Assembly (NCBI RefSeq): GCF_900156095.1
Contig: NZ_FTMJ01000002.1
Location: 475,092 to 539,091, forward strand
Direction: 5' to 3'
Length of the DNA: 64,000 nucleotides
Origin: Aeromonas sp. RU39B
GTDB taxonomy: Bacteria > Pseudomonadota > Gammaproteobacteria > Enterobacterales > Aeromonadaceae
Shown here: one piece after another, positions 25,712 to 33,537 of the stretch
How positions within the stretch are numbered: the first letter of the stretch is position 1
Layout of the letters: every line of letters begins with the position of its first letter
The notes under the pieces: generated by a model
Told to the model about the DNA's origin: nothing
Database searches by the model: none
The model's input: the letters and a program-made list of their open reading frames with translations, nothing else
Position numbers and translations under genes: made by a program

Positions 25712-26218
25712 TTAAAACGCATTGACCGTATTGTGTAAACGCCGGGTCATATAGCGGGCTCCGCTGCCGTATTCATCCAGCGATTTGGGGCAGGGCGTCT
25801 CGTTAAAGCCTTGCTTTTGCCAAAACGCTGGCGCGTTTTGTACCGCAACCAGCGCCGCTTTGCTAAAGCCGTTGGCCGTGGCATAACTTAGCGCCCGATC
25901 CAGCAGCGCCATGCCGGCGCCCATGCCTCTGGCCTTGCTGGCAATGGCAAGATCGTGAAGGTAGAAGATCTCTGCCTCGGTCATCGAAGGAAGCGGCGTA
26001 TCAAGCGGTGGGGGGGATGCATGTGGCCAAGGGTGGCATAGCAGATAGCCCAGCACCTCGCCGTGAGAGGTGGCGACCCAACAGCTTGTGGGGGAGCGCT
26101 TTACCTTGTCTTGCAGCACCGCAAGTGATTCGGGCTCAAGGGCGTGATAACACTCATCCTGAATGGTCAGAATGGATGGCCAGTCGTTAGGCTGGACCGT
26201 GCGGATTGTCAGCGGCAT
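25712..26218 (-). CDS. GNAT-family N-acetyltransferase
   Basis: The 168-residue protein has the acetyl-CoA-binding signature of the GNAT fold, IASKARGMGAGMALLDRAL (Q/RxxGxG/A), preceded by beta-strand IFYLHDLAI and followed by FSKAALVAVQNAPAFWQKQGF. The start at ATG 26218 gives the usual MPLTIRTVQPNDWPSIL opening; the frame extends to 26284 without support. The ribosome binding site is weak. The substrate is unknown. It lies between fabB and ppnP and shares orientation only with ppnP, from which it is separated by a terminator. Confidence 0.82.
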   Translation of the reverse strand: MPLTIRTVQPNDWPSILTIQDECYHALEPESLAVLQDKVKRSPTSCWVATSHGEVLGYLLCHPWPHASPPPLDTPLPSMTEAEIFYLHDLAIASKARGMGAGMALLDRALSYATANGFSKAALVAVQNAPAFWQKQGFNETPCPKSLDEYGSGARYMTRRLHNTVNAF

Positions 26219-26297
26219 AACACAATTGATGGCACCGAGCTGCTCGGCGGGAGGCACATGGTCGCTGATGGTGAAAAAAAACACAACGGGAAAATAA

Positions 26298-26320
26298 TAA
26301 AGGAGCCAACGGCCCCTTTA
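26298..26320 (-). terminator. Terminator of ppnP
   Basis: On the minus strand TAAAGGGGCC-GTT-GGCTCCTTTA is a stem with one mismatch, followed by TTATTTT. It lies 41 bases after the ppnP stop. Confidence 0.7.
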
Positions 26321-26360
26321 TATTGAGAAAATGGTAATCAGAAAACAGCAAACGCGACGA

Positions 26361-26645
26361 TTACTTCAGAAATTCGCACAGATACGCGGTGGCATCTTTG
26401 ACGTCCAGCTTAAACGAAGAGCTGGCCGGCACAATGAATGCCTCACCAGCCTGATAGGTTTGCCACTCGGTAGCACCCTGTTGCTGGATGGTTAATGCAC
26501 CTTTGACTACGGTCATACGCTCGGCCGCAGCCGTATTGAATTCATAGCTACCCGGCGCCATGACGCCGACAGTGGCTTGTTCACCCTGATTGTCAAAACC
26601 GATGGATTTGACCTTCCCATCAAAATACTCATTACTTTTTAACAT
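26361..26645 (-). CDS. ppnP: Pyrimidine/purine nucleoside phosphorylase
   Basis: This 94-residue single-domain cupin matches PpnP (formerly YaiE, DUF1255) in length and sequence. It opens MLKSNEYFDGKVKSIGFDNQ, has VGVMAPGSYEFNTAAAERMTV in the middle, and ends with a beta-strand plus YLCEFLK. The enzyme phosphorolyses several nucleosides to the free base and ribose-1-phosphate. It is monocistronic, with a terminator behind it, and its promoter lies in the 266-base region shared with the divergent symporter gene. Confidence 0.92.
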   Translation of the reverse strand: MLKSNEYFDGKVKSIGFDNQGEQATVGVMAPGSYEFNTAAAERMTVVKGALTIQQQGATEWQTYQAGEAFIVPASSSFKLDVKDATAYLCEFLK

Positions 26646-26827
26646 TTTTACATCCTTGTCATAGTCACCGGATGCAACTTAGCACGCAAGTACCAGCTTG
26701 CCAATCCCACCGCAGCGGGATGGAACGGTTGTTGGACTCTTTTGGACGCACCAAAGTGTCGTTTTTATAAAAAATGGCCCTCAAGCATTTTAAACAGCAT
26801 ATAAATGTGCGATAAAACGTACCCTCA

Positions 26828-26853
26828 GAGGGTTAGGTTAATATTTAACCCTC
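26828..26853. repeat. Inverted repeat in the ppnP-symporter intergenic region
   Basis: GAGGGTTA and TAACCCTC pair perfectly around a ten-base loop, 59 bases before the symporter start. A second stem, AATAAC/GTTATT, follows at about 26862-26879. They could be operator arms or leader hairpins. Confidence 0.5.
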
Positions 26854-26911
26854 AAAAAGCTCAATAACCTGTAGTTATTGTTAAATAAAACAAGAAATAG
26901 GAAAACCGACG

Positions 26912-28150
26912 GTGACAAAAGGACTCGTTAAAAACGTAGGCTTCCAGGTAATGGTAGCCATGGTATTGGGGGCTGGCGCGGGCGTGCTGATGGGGCAACA
27001 GGCGACCATGTTTGCTCCTTTAGGAACGCTGTTTATTCAACTCATCAAGATGCTGGTGATCCCGCTAGTCGCAGTAGCGATTGTCTCCGGGGCCGCTAAC
27101 CTGGGCGCGAGCCCCGCAGCCGGTAAGATTGGTGCGACCACCTTGGTGTTTTTCCTGGTGACGTCTGCGCTTGCCGTATTGCTGGCGCTGGTGATGGGAC
27201 AGGTGTTCAAGCCGGGCGAGGGGGTTGATCTCTCTGGCGTAAATGGCATGTTCTCCGGTGATTATTCTGACAAGGGTGCGCTGCCCGATGCCGTCAGCAC
27301 ACTGCTTGGGATGATTCCGACCAACGTGTTTCAGGCACTCAACGAAGCCAATATTCTGCAAGTGCTGGTATTCTGCCTGTTCCTTGGTATCGCCATTGCC
27401 AAGCAGCCGCCTGCGCGCTCCAAGCCGCTTATCGACGGCCTCAATACGCTGGTGGATGCCTTTGTCTGGATGATCAACAAGGTCATGCTGATCGCGCCGC
27501 TCGGCGTGTTTGGCCTGATGGCTGATGCCATCGGCACCTACGGCTTTAACGTGCTGACCGTGGTGATGAAGCTGTTCGTGGTGTATGTCGCCGCGATTTT
27601 GATTTATGGCTTTGTGGCCTATCCGGCCATGGTGGCCGCATTTTCCAACACGCCGGTTCTGCGTTACTTAAGCGCCATGAAGAAGGCCCAGATTGTGGCG
27701 TTCTCGACCGCGTCGTCGATGGCCACCTTGCCGGTCAACATGGAAGTGGTGGAAAAAGAGCTGAAGGTGACCAATGCGACCGCGTCGTTCGTGCTGCCAC
27801 TCGGTGCCACCATCAACATGAGCGGTAACGCCATCTATTACGGTCTGGTTGCCATCTTCTTTGCCCAGATCTTCCATATCGATCTGAGCATGGGAGCGTG
27901 GGCGGCCATCATCCTGACCTCGACACTGGGTGCCATTGGTCAGGCCGGTGTGCCGGGACCAAGCTTCCTGGTGGTAGCGGTGTTGCTGGCGGCCGGCATC
28001 CCGATCGAAGGTTTGCCCCTGCTGTTTGCACTGGATCGTATCTTTGACATGATTCGTACTGCACTCAACATCACCGGTGATGCTGCCTGCGCGGTGATCG
28101 TGGATAAATACAGTCCTGATTACGATCCCAAGCGCTGGGAAAAAGCATGA
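26912..28150 (+). CDS. Dicarboxylate/amino acid:cation symporter (DAACS family)
   Basis: The 412-residue protein has the DctA/GltP layout: about eight membrane helices plus two re-entrant loops. Signature stretches are the Ser-rich FSTASSMATLPVNMEV (first re-entrant loop), GATINMSGNAIYYG (substrate and cation site; canonical NMDGTA is here NMSGNA) and GVPGPSFLV (second loop). It imports C4-dicarboxylates or an amino acid such as glutamate, serine or threonine with Na+ or H+. The NMSGNA variant makes the substrate hard to guess. GTG 26912 is the start (AGGA nine bases upstream). An intrinsic terminator follows. Confidence 0.88.
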   Translation: MTKGLVKNVGFQVMVAMVLGAGAGVLMGQQATMFAPLGTLFIQLIKMLVIPLVAVAIVSGAANLGASPAAGKIGATTLVFFLVTSALAVLLALVMGQVFKPGEGVDLSGVNGMFSGDYSDKGALPDAVSTLLGMIPTNVFQALNEANILQVLVFCLFLGIAIAKQPPARSKPLIDGLNTLVDAFVWMINKVMLIAPLGVFGLMADAIGTYGFNVLTVVMKLFVVYVAAILIYGFVAYPAMVAAFSNTPVLRYLSAMKKAQIVAFSTASSMATLPVNMEVVEKELKVTNATASFVLPLGATINMSGNAIYYGLVAIFFAQIFHIDLSMGAWAAIILTSTLGAIGQAGVPGPSFLVVAVLLAAGIPIEGLPLLFALDRIFDMIRTALNITGDAACAVIVDKYSPDYDPKRWEKA

Positions 28151-28156
28151 TAGTCA

Positions 28157-28184
28157 ACAGGGGCCTGCGGGCCCCTGTGTTGTT
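28157..28184 (+). terminator. Terminator after the symporter gene
   Basis: ACAGGGGCC pairs with GGCCCCTGT and is followed by GTTGTTT. The EAL-HDOD gene ends just beyond in the opposite orientation, so it may work both ways. Confidence 0.75.
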
Positions 28185-28193
28185 TAATGTGTC

Positions 28194-29399
28194 TTACTGG
28201 GCTTGTGTGAGGGCACTGACCCACTGGGCGGCCTCGCGATAGAGAATAGAGACCTGCTCTTCTTCGAGCTTGAGCTCGTTGGCCAGCTGCGTGATGGCCA
28301 TCCAGTCTGCCCGCTCATAAAGCTCTACCAGTTTGAGGGTGTGGCCCAGCTCGCCACGACGTGACAGCAAGGCGGCCTTGATACCATCGGCCAGCGGAAT
28401 GCTGTAGAGCAGCTCCGGCATCGATTGCTCCATCAACACATCCAGCAGCGAAAAGAGCCCAACCATAAATGCTTCCGCGCTAGGGCGCCGTTTACGCTCG
28501 GCGAGCAGCTCGCAAAAGCGGGCGCGCACCAGCGACATCTGGTAAAGCTCCTCACTCTTGCCAGCACCGGCCGTGCTGGCGGCCACCAGTGAGACAAAAC
28601 GGCGCAATTCAACATTGCCAAGGTAAACCGCCGCTTGTCTGAACGAGGAGATCGGCTGGCGCGTCCCCTTATGGAAATTCACATAGCGAAGCAGCTTGAG
28701 TGACAGGGAAACATCCTGACCGAGCAGCTTTTCCACTTTGGCAATATTGATCTCGGCTTCATTGACTGCCTGCAGCAACTGCATCACGACAATCTTAGCG
28801 GGGGGCAAAGAGAGGCGTTTGACCATTTCGGGGCGGCTGAAAAAAAATCCCTGAAACAGTTGGACCCCGGCTTTGCGCGCCTGCTCGAACTCCTGCTGAT
28901 CCTCTACCTTTTCAGCAAGATATTGCAGTTTCAGGTGGCGATGACGGGTAATAAATTGGCGGATGGCTGGAACCGGGGTGGCGCGTAAATCAAATTTGAT
29001 AATCGAGATATGGGGAAGGAAGCGTTCCCAGTCGGGCGAGAGGGTGAAGTCATCAAGCGCCAGTCGATAACCTAATTTACGCAGCTGCTTGACCTTGGCA
29101 AACAGGTCGTCGTCTGGTGGCGCATCTTCAAGGATCTCGATGATCACCTTCTCTTTAGGCAGGCATTCGGCTAATCCACCAAGCAGGAGATCGTGGCCGA
29201 AGTTGATAAGACCCAGACGCCCACCTAACAGCTGGTCGATATTTTGCTGGAGAAACTGTTCGACCACCAAGCGAGAGGTCGCTTCGGAGGAGGAGACTTG
29301 CGGAAAGACGTTTTGCAGACTGTCACGAAATAGCAGCTCATACGCGAAGGTATGCTGCTGCTCATCGAGGATAGGTTGCCTGGCTACATAGGAATACAT
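28194..29399 (-). CDS. EAL-HDOD signalling protein (YuxH type)
   Basis: A 401-residue cytoplasmic protein with an N-terminal EAL-like domain (residues 1-200) and a C-terminal HDOD domain. EAL landmarks appear as YELLFRD (EAL written ELL), VIIEILED, LALDDFTLSP (DDFG written DDFT), IIKFDLR, LAEKVED and LFQGFFFSRPE. Several metal-binding residues remain, but the loop-6 Gly and the Ala of EAL are lost. The HDOD part shows SLSLKLLRYVN and FMVGLFSLLDVLM. Relatives, such as CdgJ of Vibrio cholerae, affect motility; many YuxH-type proteins bind rather than cleave c-di-GMP. ATG 29399 has GGAGG five bases upstream. Confidence 0.85.
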   Translation of the reverse strand: MYSYVARQPILDEQQHTFAYELLFRDSLQNVFPQVSSSEATSRLVVEQFLQQNIDQLLGGRLGLINFGHDLLLGGLAECLPKEKVIIEILEDAPPDDDLFAKVKQLRKLGYRLALDDFTLSPDWERFLPHISIIKFDLRATPVPAIRQFITRHRHLKLQYLAEKVEDQQEFEQARKAGVQLFQGFFFSRPEMVKRLSLPPAKIVVMQLLQAVNEAEINIAKVEKLLGQDVSLSLKLLRYVNFHKGTRQPISSFRQAAVYLGNVELRRFVSLVAASTAGAGKSEELYQMSLVRARFCELLAERKRRPSAEAFMVGLFSLLDVLMEQSMPELLYSIPLADGIKAALLSRRGELGHTLKLVELYERADWMAITQLANELKLEEEQVSILYREAAQWVSALTQAQ

Positions 29400-29448
29400 G
29401 CGCGCCTCCAGCGGGAATCTCACTGAATTGTAAGGCGCTTTTTAAAGG

Positions 29449-29480
29449 ACTACCAGCACGGTGGAGTCCGTACTGGTAGT
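29449..29480 (-). terminator. Hairpin after the first FadL gene
   Basis: ACTACCAGCACGG and CCGTACTGGTAGT pair over 12 of 13 positions around a six-base loop. On the minus strand it is followed by CTTTAAAAA. It lies between the fadL-like gene and the EAL-HDOD gene. Confidence 0.65.
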
Positions 29481-29506
29481 GTACTGGTCGAAAGGGGAGC
29501 GCGTCT

Positions 29507-30742
29507 TTAGAAGGTATAGCTGGCTTGCAGACCAGCCAGCCACGCATCTCCCTCGGAAGTGCCATCAAAGGTGGAGGAAAGTGTGCTGAGATTCTCGTGT
29601 ACCGGTACTTTCTTGCCATCGATAAAGGTCAGCCCCAGATCCAGATTCAGCTGAGGGGTAACCTGATAACCGACCCCTGCGCTATACCAAATCCTATCAG
29701 CATCCGGAATCGAGATGGTTCTGTGCTCAGCCGAGACGGGACTGCGGTCATAGGCGATACCACTGCGCAGTTGCCACAGCGGGGTCAGCTGATAAGTCAT
29801 CCCTATGGCATAACGCCAGTTATCTTCCCAATTTTCATCCTTGATATGCATGGTGTTATAGCGATCAAGTTTGGCTTCCAACTGGGTAAACTTGCTCCAG
29901 TCGGTCCAATTGATGCTGGCGTGCATGGCAAAAGATGGGGTGAGCTGATGATAGAGAGCCAATTCAGCGGTTGCTGGAAGTGGCAGAATAAGCTCTCCGG
30001 TATCCTCGAGCCCAACGTAGGTTGAGCCGATTTTTTGACCCAGTTTGGCGTCACCTTTGAGTTTTAAATCAACGCCATTGCGATAACTGATGCCGATTCG
30101 GGTTTTTTCACTAGGCGAAATCAAGATCCCGGTATTCCAACCCATCGCCCAGCCATCACCTTCAAGATGTTTGGCAATAAGATTTCCAGAAGGATAGGTT
30201 CCACCCACTTCACCTTCACCGCGAATAGCGGAAATGCCCATTCCGGCAGAGAGCCAAGGGGTTAATTGATATGCCAGTGCCAAGCCAAGATCATAGGTTT
30301 TGATATCAGAGACGTTACCAAAGTGACCCGCATTGTAATTTGAGGGCATCTCCACACCGAGCCCATAATAGGAGGTGGCACCGAACCCCATACTCAAACG
30401 ATCATTAATCGGGGTGACCAGATAGAGGTTGGGTACCCAGGCATCATCGGCGATATCACGGGCATCGGCATTAAGTGTATGACCCCCGACCACCGTGGTG
30501 CCTTTAATATTGACATCTGGCTTGATATAGACAGCGCCCACCGACAAGGCGGTGTGTTCAAAGCGAGTGATGGCTGCGACGTTTCGCCCCAAGACGCTGG
30601 CGTTATCAGCAATGGCCGCTTCACCGGCAAAGGCTCGGCCCAGACCAGTGGCGGATTGCTCGGCCAGTTGGTAGCCTGCTGCCATGGCGTGGCTGGCAAA
30701 CAGCGCGGTAGTCAGTATCGACAGTCTGAAGATGGATTTCAT
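29507..30742 (-). CDS. fadL: FadL-family outer-membrane long-chain fatty acid transporter (copy 1)
   Basis: The 411-residue protein begins with a signal peptide (MKSIFRLSILTTALFASHAMA). It then has the FadL N-terminal hatch GYQLAEQSATGLGRAFAGEA with ADNASVLGRNVAAITRF; the usual NPAA is NVAA. Alternating beta-strand pattern continues to a C-terminal Phe (LAGLQASYTF), the signature of outer-membrane barrels, and the family motif IPDADRIWYSAGVGYQ is present. It would move long-chain fatty acids or other hydrophobic compounds across the outer membrane. Its promoter carries a FadR box in the spacer. It lies 240 bases downstream of a second fadL copy in the same orientation, with a terminator between them, so it is independently transcribed. 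Confidence 0.9.
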   Translation of the reverse strand: MKSIFRLSILTTALFASHAMAAGYQLAEQSATGLGRAFAGEAAIADNASVLGRNVAAITRFEHTALSVGAVYIKPDVNIKGTTVVGGHTLNADARDIADDAWVPNLYLVTPINDRLSMGFGATSYYGLGVEMPSNYNAGHFGNVSDIKTYDLGLALAYQLTPWLSAGMGISAIRGEGEVGGTYPSGNLIAKHLEGDGWAMGWNTGILISPSEKTRIGISYRNGVDLKLKGDAKLGQKIGSTYVGLEDTGELILPLPATAELALYHQLTPSFAMHASINWTDWSKFTQLEAKLDRYNTMHIKDENWEDNWRYAIGMTYQLTPLWQLRSGIAYDRSPVSAEHRTISIPDADRIWYSAGVGYQVTPQLNLDLGLTFIDGKKVPVHENLSTLSSTFDGTSEGDAWLAGLQASYTF

Positions 30743-30785
30743 CGTTCTCCCCTGATTGTTTTTCTATTTTTGGTAAAGTGGCAGG

Positions 30786-30813
30786 ATTTTATCTGGTCTG
30801 ACTTGTTCAGCAA
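30786..30813 (-). promoter_or_regulatory. Promoter with FadR box upstream of fadL copy 1
   Basis: On the minus strand -35 TTGCTG (30808-30813) and -10 TAAAAT (30786-30791) are 16 bases apart. The spacer is occupied by a FadR-type box, which reads ATCTGGTCTGACTTGTT on the plus strand (30791-30807) and matches 15 of 17 positions of AGCTGGTCCGAYNTGTT. A bound FadR would block the promoter until acyl-CoA releases it. Confidence 0.7.
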
Positions 30814-30940
30814 CCGCTTTGCCTAGCGGCGAGATAAAACGTGATTTCCTGCTGGGGAAGGGCACTTTAATAGCTTGATAAAAAAGGAAATGTGAACAGG
30901 TGTGTGCTACAGCTGTGCGCTGAAACCGAGTGTGCAGAGA

Positions 30941-30965
30941 TAAAAAAGGCGCCAATAGGCGCCTT
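30941..30965 (-). terminator. Terminator of fadL copy 2
   Basis: On the minus strand AAGGCGCC-TATT-GGCGCCTTTTTTA is a perfect 8-bp stem with a T run, 18 bases after the stop of the upstream FadL gene. Confidence 0.9.
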
Positions 30966-30982
30966 GGATAGAAGATCTATTA

Positions 30983-32311
30983 TCAGAACTTCATATTAAA
31001 TTGGGCTGCGGCCAGATAGGCATCTCCATGAGAAGTCCCCACCCAACGAGGTTGTCCAGTGTGAGTTGAGAGTCCCTCACTTACACTAACCTCTTTGCCA
31101 TCAATATAGGTCAGACCAAAATCAACACTCATATCCAGGTTGATATGGTAGGTTGCACCGGTGCTATACCAAACACGGTCGGAGTCAGGAATACTCAGGC
31201 TACGATATTCGGCCTGGATCGGGCTTTGGTCATAGGCGAAACCAACACGCGCTTCCCAACTTGGGTTGATATACCAAGTACCGCCGATGGCATAGCGCCA
31301 AGCATCTTTAAATTTCTCATCTTTTTGCAGACATACACCGGCCTGACCTTTAAATGAGCAAGAAGAACCGGTTGCTTTAAGCTCTTCAAAGGCACTCCAG
31401 TCAACCCAGTTAACGGAGTAGTGAACGGCGAACTGTTGGTTAAGACGGTGGTAACCGGCGAACTCAGCCATGGCAGGCAAAGTTATATTAAGGCCAGCCG
31501 AAACCGATTTTCCTCCCATTGGGTTTAAACCATTGCTTGTTGTCGCAGCATGAACAGGGAGATCGTTGCTGTAATCACCTTTAAAATCAAGATCTACTTT
31601 TGAACGATATGTCAGTGCAAAACGATGGTCTTTATTGACTTCGTATAGCGCGCCAATGTTCCAACCAAATCCCCAGTCATCCCCCTTCAGGTGGGAAATT
31701 TGTGTATCACTCTTAACACCTAAAGCAGAAAGAGAATTAGCAGTATAGCCTGCATAACGATTCAGTTCAGCTTCGGCATAGACAAAGTTAACACCAGCAC
31801 CGAGACTGAAATTAGGCGCTATTTTATATGCTAGGTTAGGATTAATATTGAATGTTTTTAGTTCGGTATCACCAGCTATTGTTCCTGCACTAAAGTCAGT
31901 AGGATATTCGGTTGATAGACCGTAGTTGGAGAACATGGCAATACCCCACGCCAAGTCTTCCTTCAGCGGTTGAATAAAATAGGCGGCCGGCACAAAGGCA
32001 CTTGGTGCGATATCTTTCTCGCTAGAAGAGGCCAGCTTGGTCGAATTGTTATAAACACTGCCATCCACTTCCACATCCGGTTGGATATAGGTGCCGGCGA
32101 CCGAAACGGCCATCTTGTCAAACATGGTCATGGCCGCAGGGTTGCGTGCCAATACCGAGGCGTTGTCAGCAATGGCGGCTTCACCTGCAAAGGCCCGTCC
32201 AAGACCTGAGGCGGAGTGCTCATTAAGCTGGAATGCGGCAGAGTGGGCTTGGCTGCTGGCAACGGCGATGGCCAGGGCGACAAGGCTCTTCTTGAGGTAG
32301 GCGTTGTTCAT
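30983..32311 (-). CDS. fadL: FadL-family outer-membrane long-chain fatty acid transporter (copy 2)
   Basis: The 442-residue protein has a signal peptide (MNNAYLKKSLVALAIAVASS...HSA) and the FadL hatch AAFQLNEHSASGLGRAFAGE with NPAAMTMFD intact. It ends in a barrel strand with terminal Phe (LAAAQFNMKF). It shares long identical blocks with copy 1 (GRAFAGEAAIADNASVL, SIPDSDRVWYS) but has an inserted CSFKGQAGVC loop with two cysteines, absent from copy 1. The start at ATG 32311 is set by GAGAGAC upstream and by the signal peptide. The middle part, about 31460-32060, is visibly more AT-rich than its surroundings. A FadR-type box lies about 115 bases upstream. Confidence 0.92.
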   Translation of the reverse strand: MNNAYLKKSLVALAIAVASSQAHSAAFQLNEHSASGLGRAFAGEAAIADNASVLARNPAAMTMFDKMAVSVAGTYIQPDVEVDGSVYNNSTKLASSSEKDIAPSAFVPAAYFIQPLKEDLAWGIAMFSNYGLSTEYPTDFSAGTIAGDTELKTFNINPNLAYKIAPNFSLGAGVNFVYAEAELNRYAGYTANSLSALGVKSDTQISHLKGDDWGFGWNIGALYEVNKDHRFALTYRSKVDLDFKGDYSNDLPVHAATTSNGLNPMGGKSVSAGLNITLPAMAEFAGYHRLNQQFAVHYSVNWVDWSAFEELKATGSSCSFKGQAGVCLQKDEKFKDAWRYAIGGTWYINPSWEARVGFAYDQSPIQAEYRSLSIPDSDRVWYSTGATYHINLDMSVDFGLTYIDGKEVSVSEGLSTHTGQPRWVGTSHGDAYLAAAQFNMKF

Positions 32312-32671
32312 AATCGTCTCTCTGTAGTTGCGATCTTTTTGCGGCAAGTTGCCTGCAAGATCTTTGTTATTTAGCTTCATACCCTATTGATAACCGGCGT
32401 GATTCTATGGATCTGGTAAGAGGTAAGAAATCAGACCAGTGAGGTGAGAATACACAAAAGATACAAAAGTGTTAATTATTTGTTCTGTTTAGTGTGATAA
32501 ATAACCATAAATGGGCATAAAAGAGGTAAAAACTGCGATATCAATGATTAATTTGTGGGAAAAATTGTGAAGGCGCTCAAATTCCATGAAATATGCGGAA
32601 ATGTGATGACTGTCTCTTAACACTTGGCCAGCGCAGTCAAGAAATCGCTAATGAGATGAGGTGGACAGCAT
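32312..32671 (-). promoter_or_regulatory. Upstream region of fadL copy 2, with CRP-like site
   Basis: This AT-rich stretch without a gene holds the FadR-type box (32425-32441), a candidate -10 TAGAAT on the minus strand near 32402-32407, and a CRP-like TGTGA-AGGCGC-TCAAA at 32566-32581. No open frame in it resembles a protein. Confidence 0.45.
32425..32441 (-). promoter_or_regulatory. FadR-type box upstream of fadL copy 2
   Basis: The minus strand reads CACTGGTCTGATTTCTT, matching 13 of 17 positions of the FadR consensus AGCTGGTCCGAYNTGTT with the CTGGTC core intact. A separate half site ATCTGGTA lies at 32411-32418. Confidence 0.55.
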
Positions 32672-32701
32672 AAAGACCTCCTGCCAGTAAGGAGGTCTTT
32701 T
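32672..32701 (-). terminator. Terminator of sulA
   Basis: AAAGACCTCCT and AGGAGGTCTTT form a perfect 11-bp stem with a seven-base loop, seven bases beyond the sulA stop; T runs flank both sides. Confidence 0.85.
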
Positions 32702-32707
32702 GAACAT

Positions 32708-33148
32708 TCAGTGGTTGTGACAGCCAAGGGCACGATGACCCGCCAGAGGAGAGGAAAGGGGAAATAACTGTGCGCGTGTGCCACTGGTGCGTGAAAGGTG
32801 CTCAATGCGTTGCCAGTCGATCGTTACATGTTCGGGCGGCCAGCCGAGCACAGCACTGAAACAGCCATTTCCTAAGCTGGTTTCCAAAATGGTTTGCCAG
32901 TTTTTGATGCGACCGGCTGGCAGACACAATACCCGTGCAGGATCGATGCCCTGAGCCAACAAACTATCGTGGGTCGGATTGCCGGGAGGGGCGAGCAACA
33001 GGATCCAGCCACTCTTGCCTTTATCTGTGCCTGAATGCTGGCGTTGGGTTGTCGGTGTTTTGGCTGTGTGATGGCACGGCAACCGCACCGGCCAGTGGGA
33101 ACGGATCGTGCTCACATAAGAGGAGGCTGGGAGGATGTGTTGCCGCAT
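32708..33148 (-). CDS. sulA: SOS-induced cell division inhibitor SulA
   Basis: This 146-residue protein matches the SulA core: GWILLLAPPGNPTHDSLLAQ, then VLCLPAGRIKNWQTILETSL, then FSAVLGWPPEHV. These are the segments that fold into the FtsZ-binding RecA-like lobe, and E. coli SulA has 169 residues. SulA blocks FtsZ polymerisation during DNA damage and is removed by Lon. The start ATG 33148 has AGGTG five bases upstream, and a LexA box lies 23 bases further upstream. In E. coli sulA sits next to ompA; here it is alone, between fadL and a DUF4250 gene. Confidence 0.88.
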   Translation of the reverse strand: MRQHILPASSYVSTIRSHWPVRLPCHHTAKTPTTQRQHSGTDKGKSGWILLLAPPGNPTHDSLLAQGIDPARVLCLPAGRIKNWQTILETSLGNGCFSAVLGWPPEHVTIDWQRIEHLSRTSGTRAQLFPLSSPLAGHRALGCHNH

Positions 33149-33170
33149 ATGTCACCTGTATGTATCAACA

Positions 33171-33190
33171 TGCTGTATACGCATACAGTA
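33171..33190 (-). promoter_or_regulatory. LexA (SOS) box of sulA
   Basis: TGCTGTATACGCATACAGTA contains the CTGT-N8-ACAG core with the preferred TA-rich inner bases. It lies 23 bases upstream of the sulA start. Confidence 0.9.
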
Positions 33191-33324
33191 TTTTGTTTAG
33201 GTGGGCTGTGCAAGGGGAATGGTAAAAAAATGATCGATTTTGTGATGGTTGCGGTAAGGTGAAAGAGGTAAGCGATGCCTTGTTCTCAGGGTGTCTCTGA
33301 TAACCAACAGTGAGGAGAAGAGTG

Positions 33325-33537
33325 ATGGATGCAAGTCAACTGCAACGTCTCGATGCCAAGATCCTGCTGGGCATCGTCAATGAAAAGCTGCGTCTGGAGT
33401 GTGGCTCACTCAATGAGTTACTGGCCTATTACGACGTGAGCGAGATGGCGCTGGGGGAGAGAATGGCCACCATTGGTTATCGCTATGATCCTTTATGCAA
33501 CCAGTTTCGTCACCAAGAAGCTGAAAACGTTTTCTGA
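33325..33537 (+). CDS. Small DUF4250-family protein
   Basis: The 70-residue protein (MDASQLQRLDAKILLGIVNE...) has the DUF4250 pattern: a helix with LLGIVNEKLR, a second with SLNELLAYYDVSEMAL, and the closing IGYRYDPLCNQFR. The function of the family is unknown. ATG 33325 is chosen because GAGGAGAAG precedes it; the frame starts 15 bases earlier without a site. It lies divergent from sulA and upstream of the glycogen phosphorylase gene, from which it is separated by 331 non-coding bases, so a joint transcript is uncertain. Confidence 0.75.
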   Translation: MDASQLQRLDAKILLGIVNEKLRLECGSLNELLAYYDVSEMALGERMATIGYRYDPLCNQFRHQEAENVF

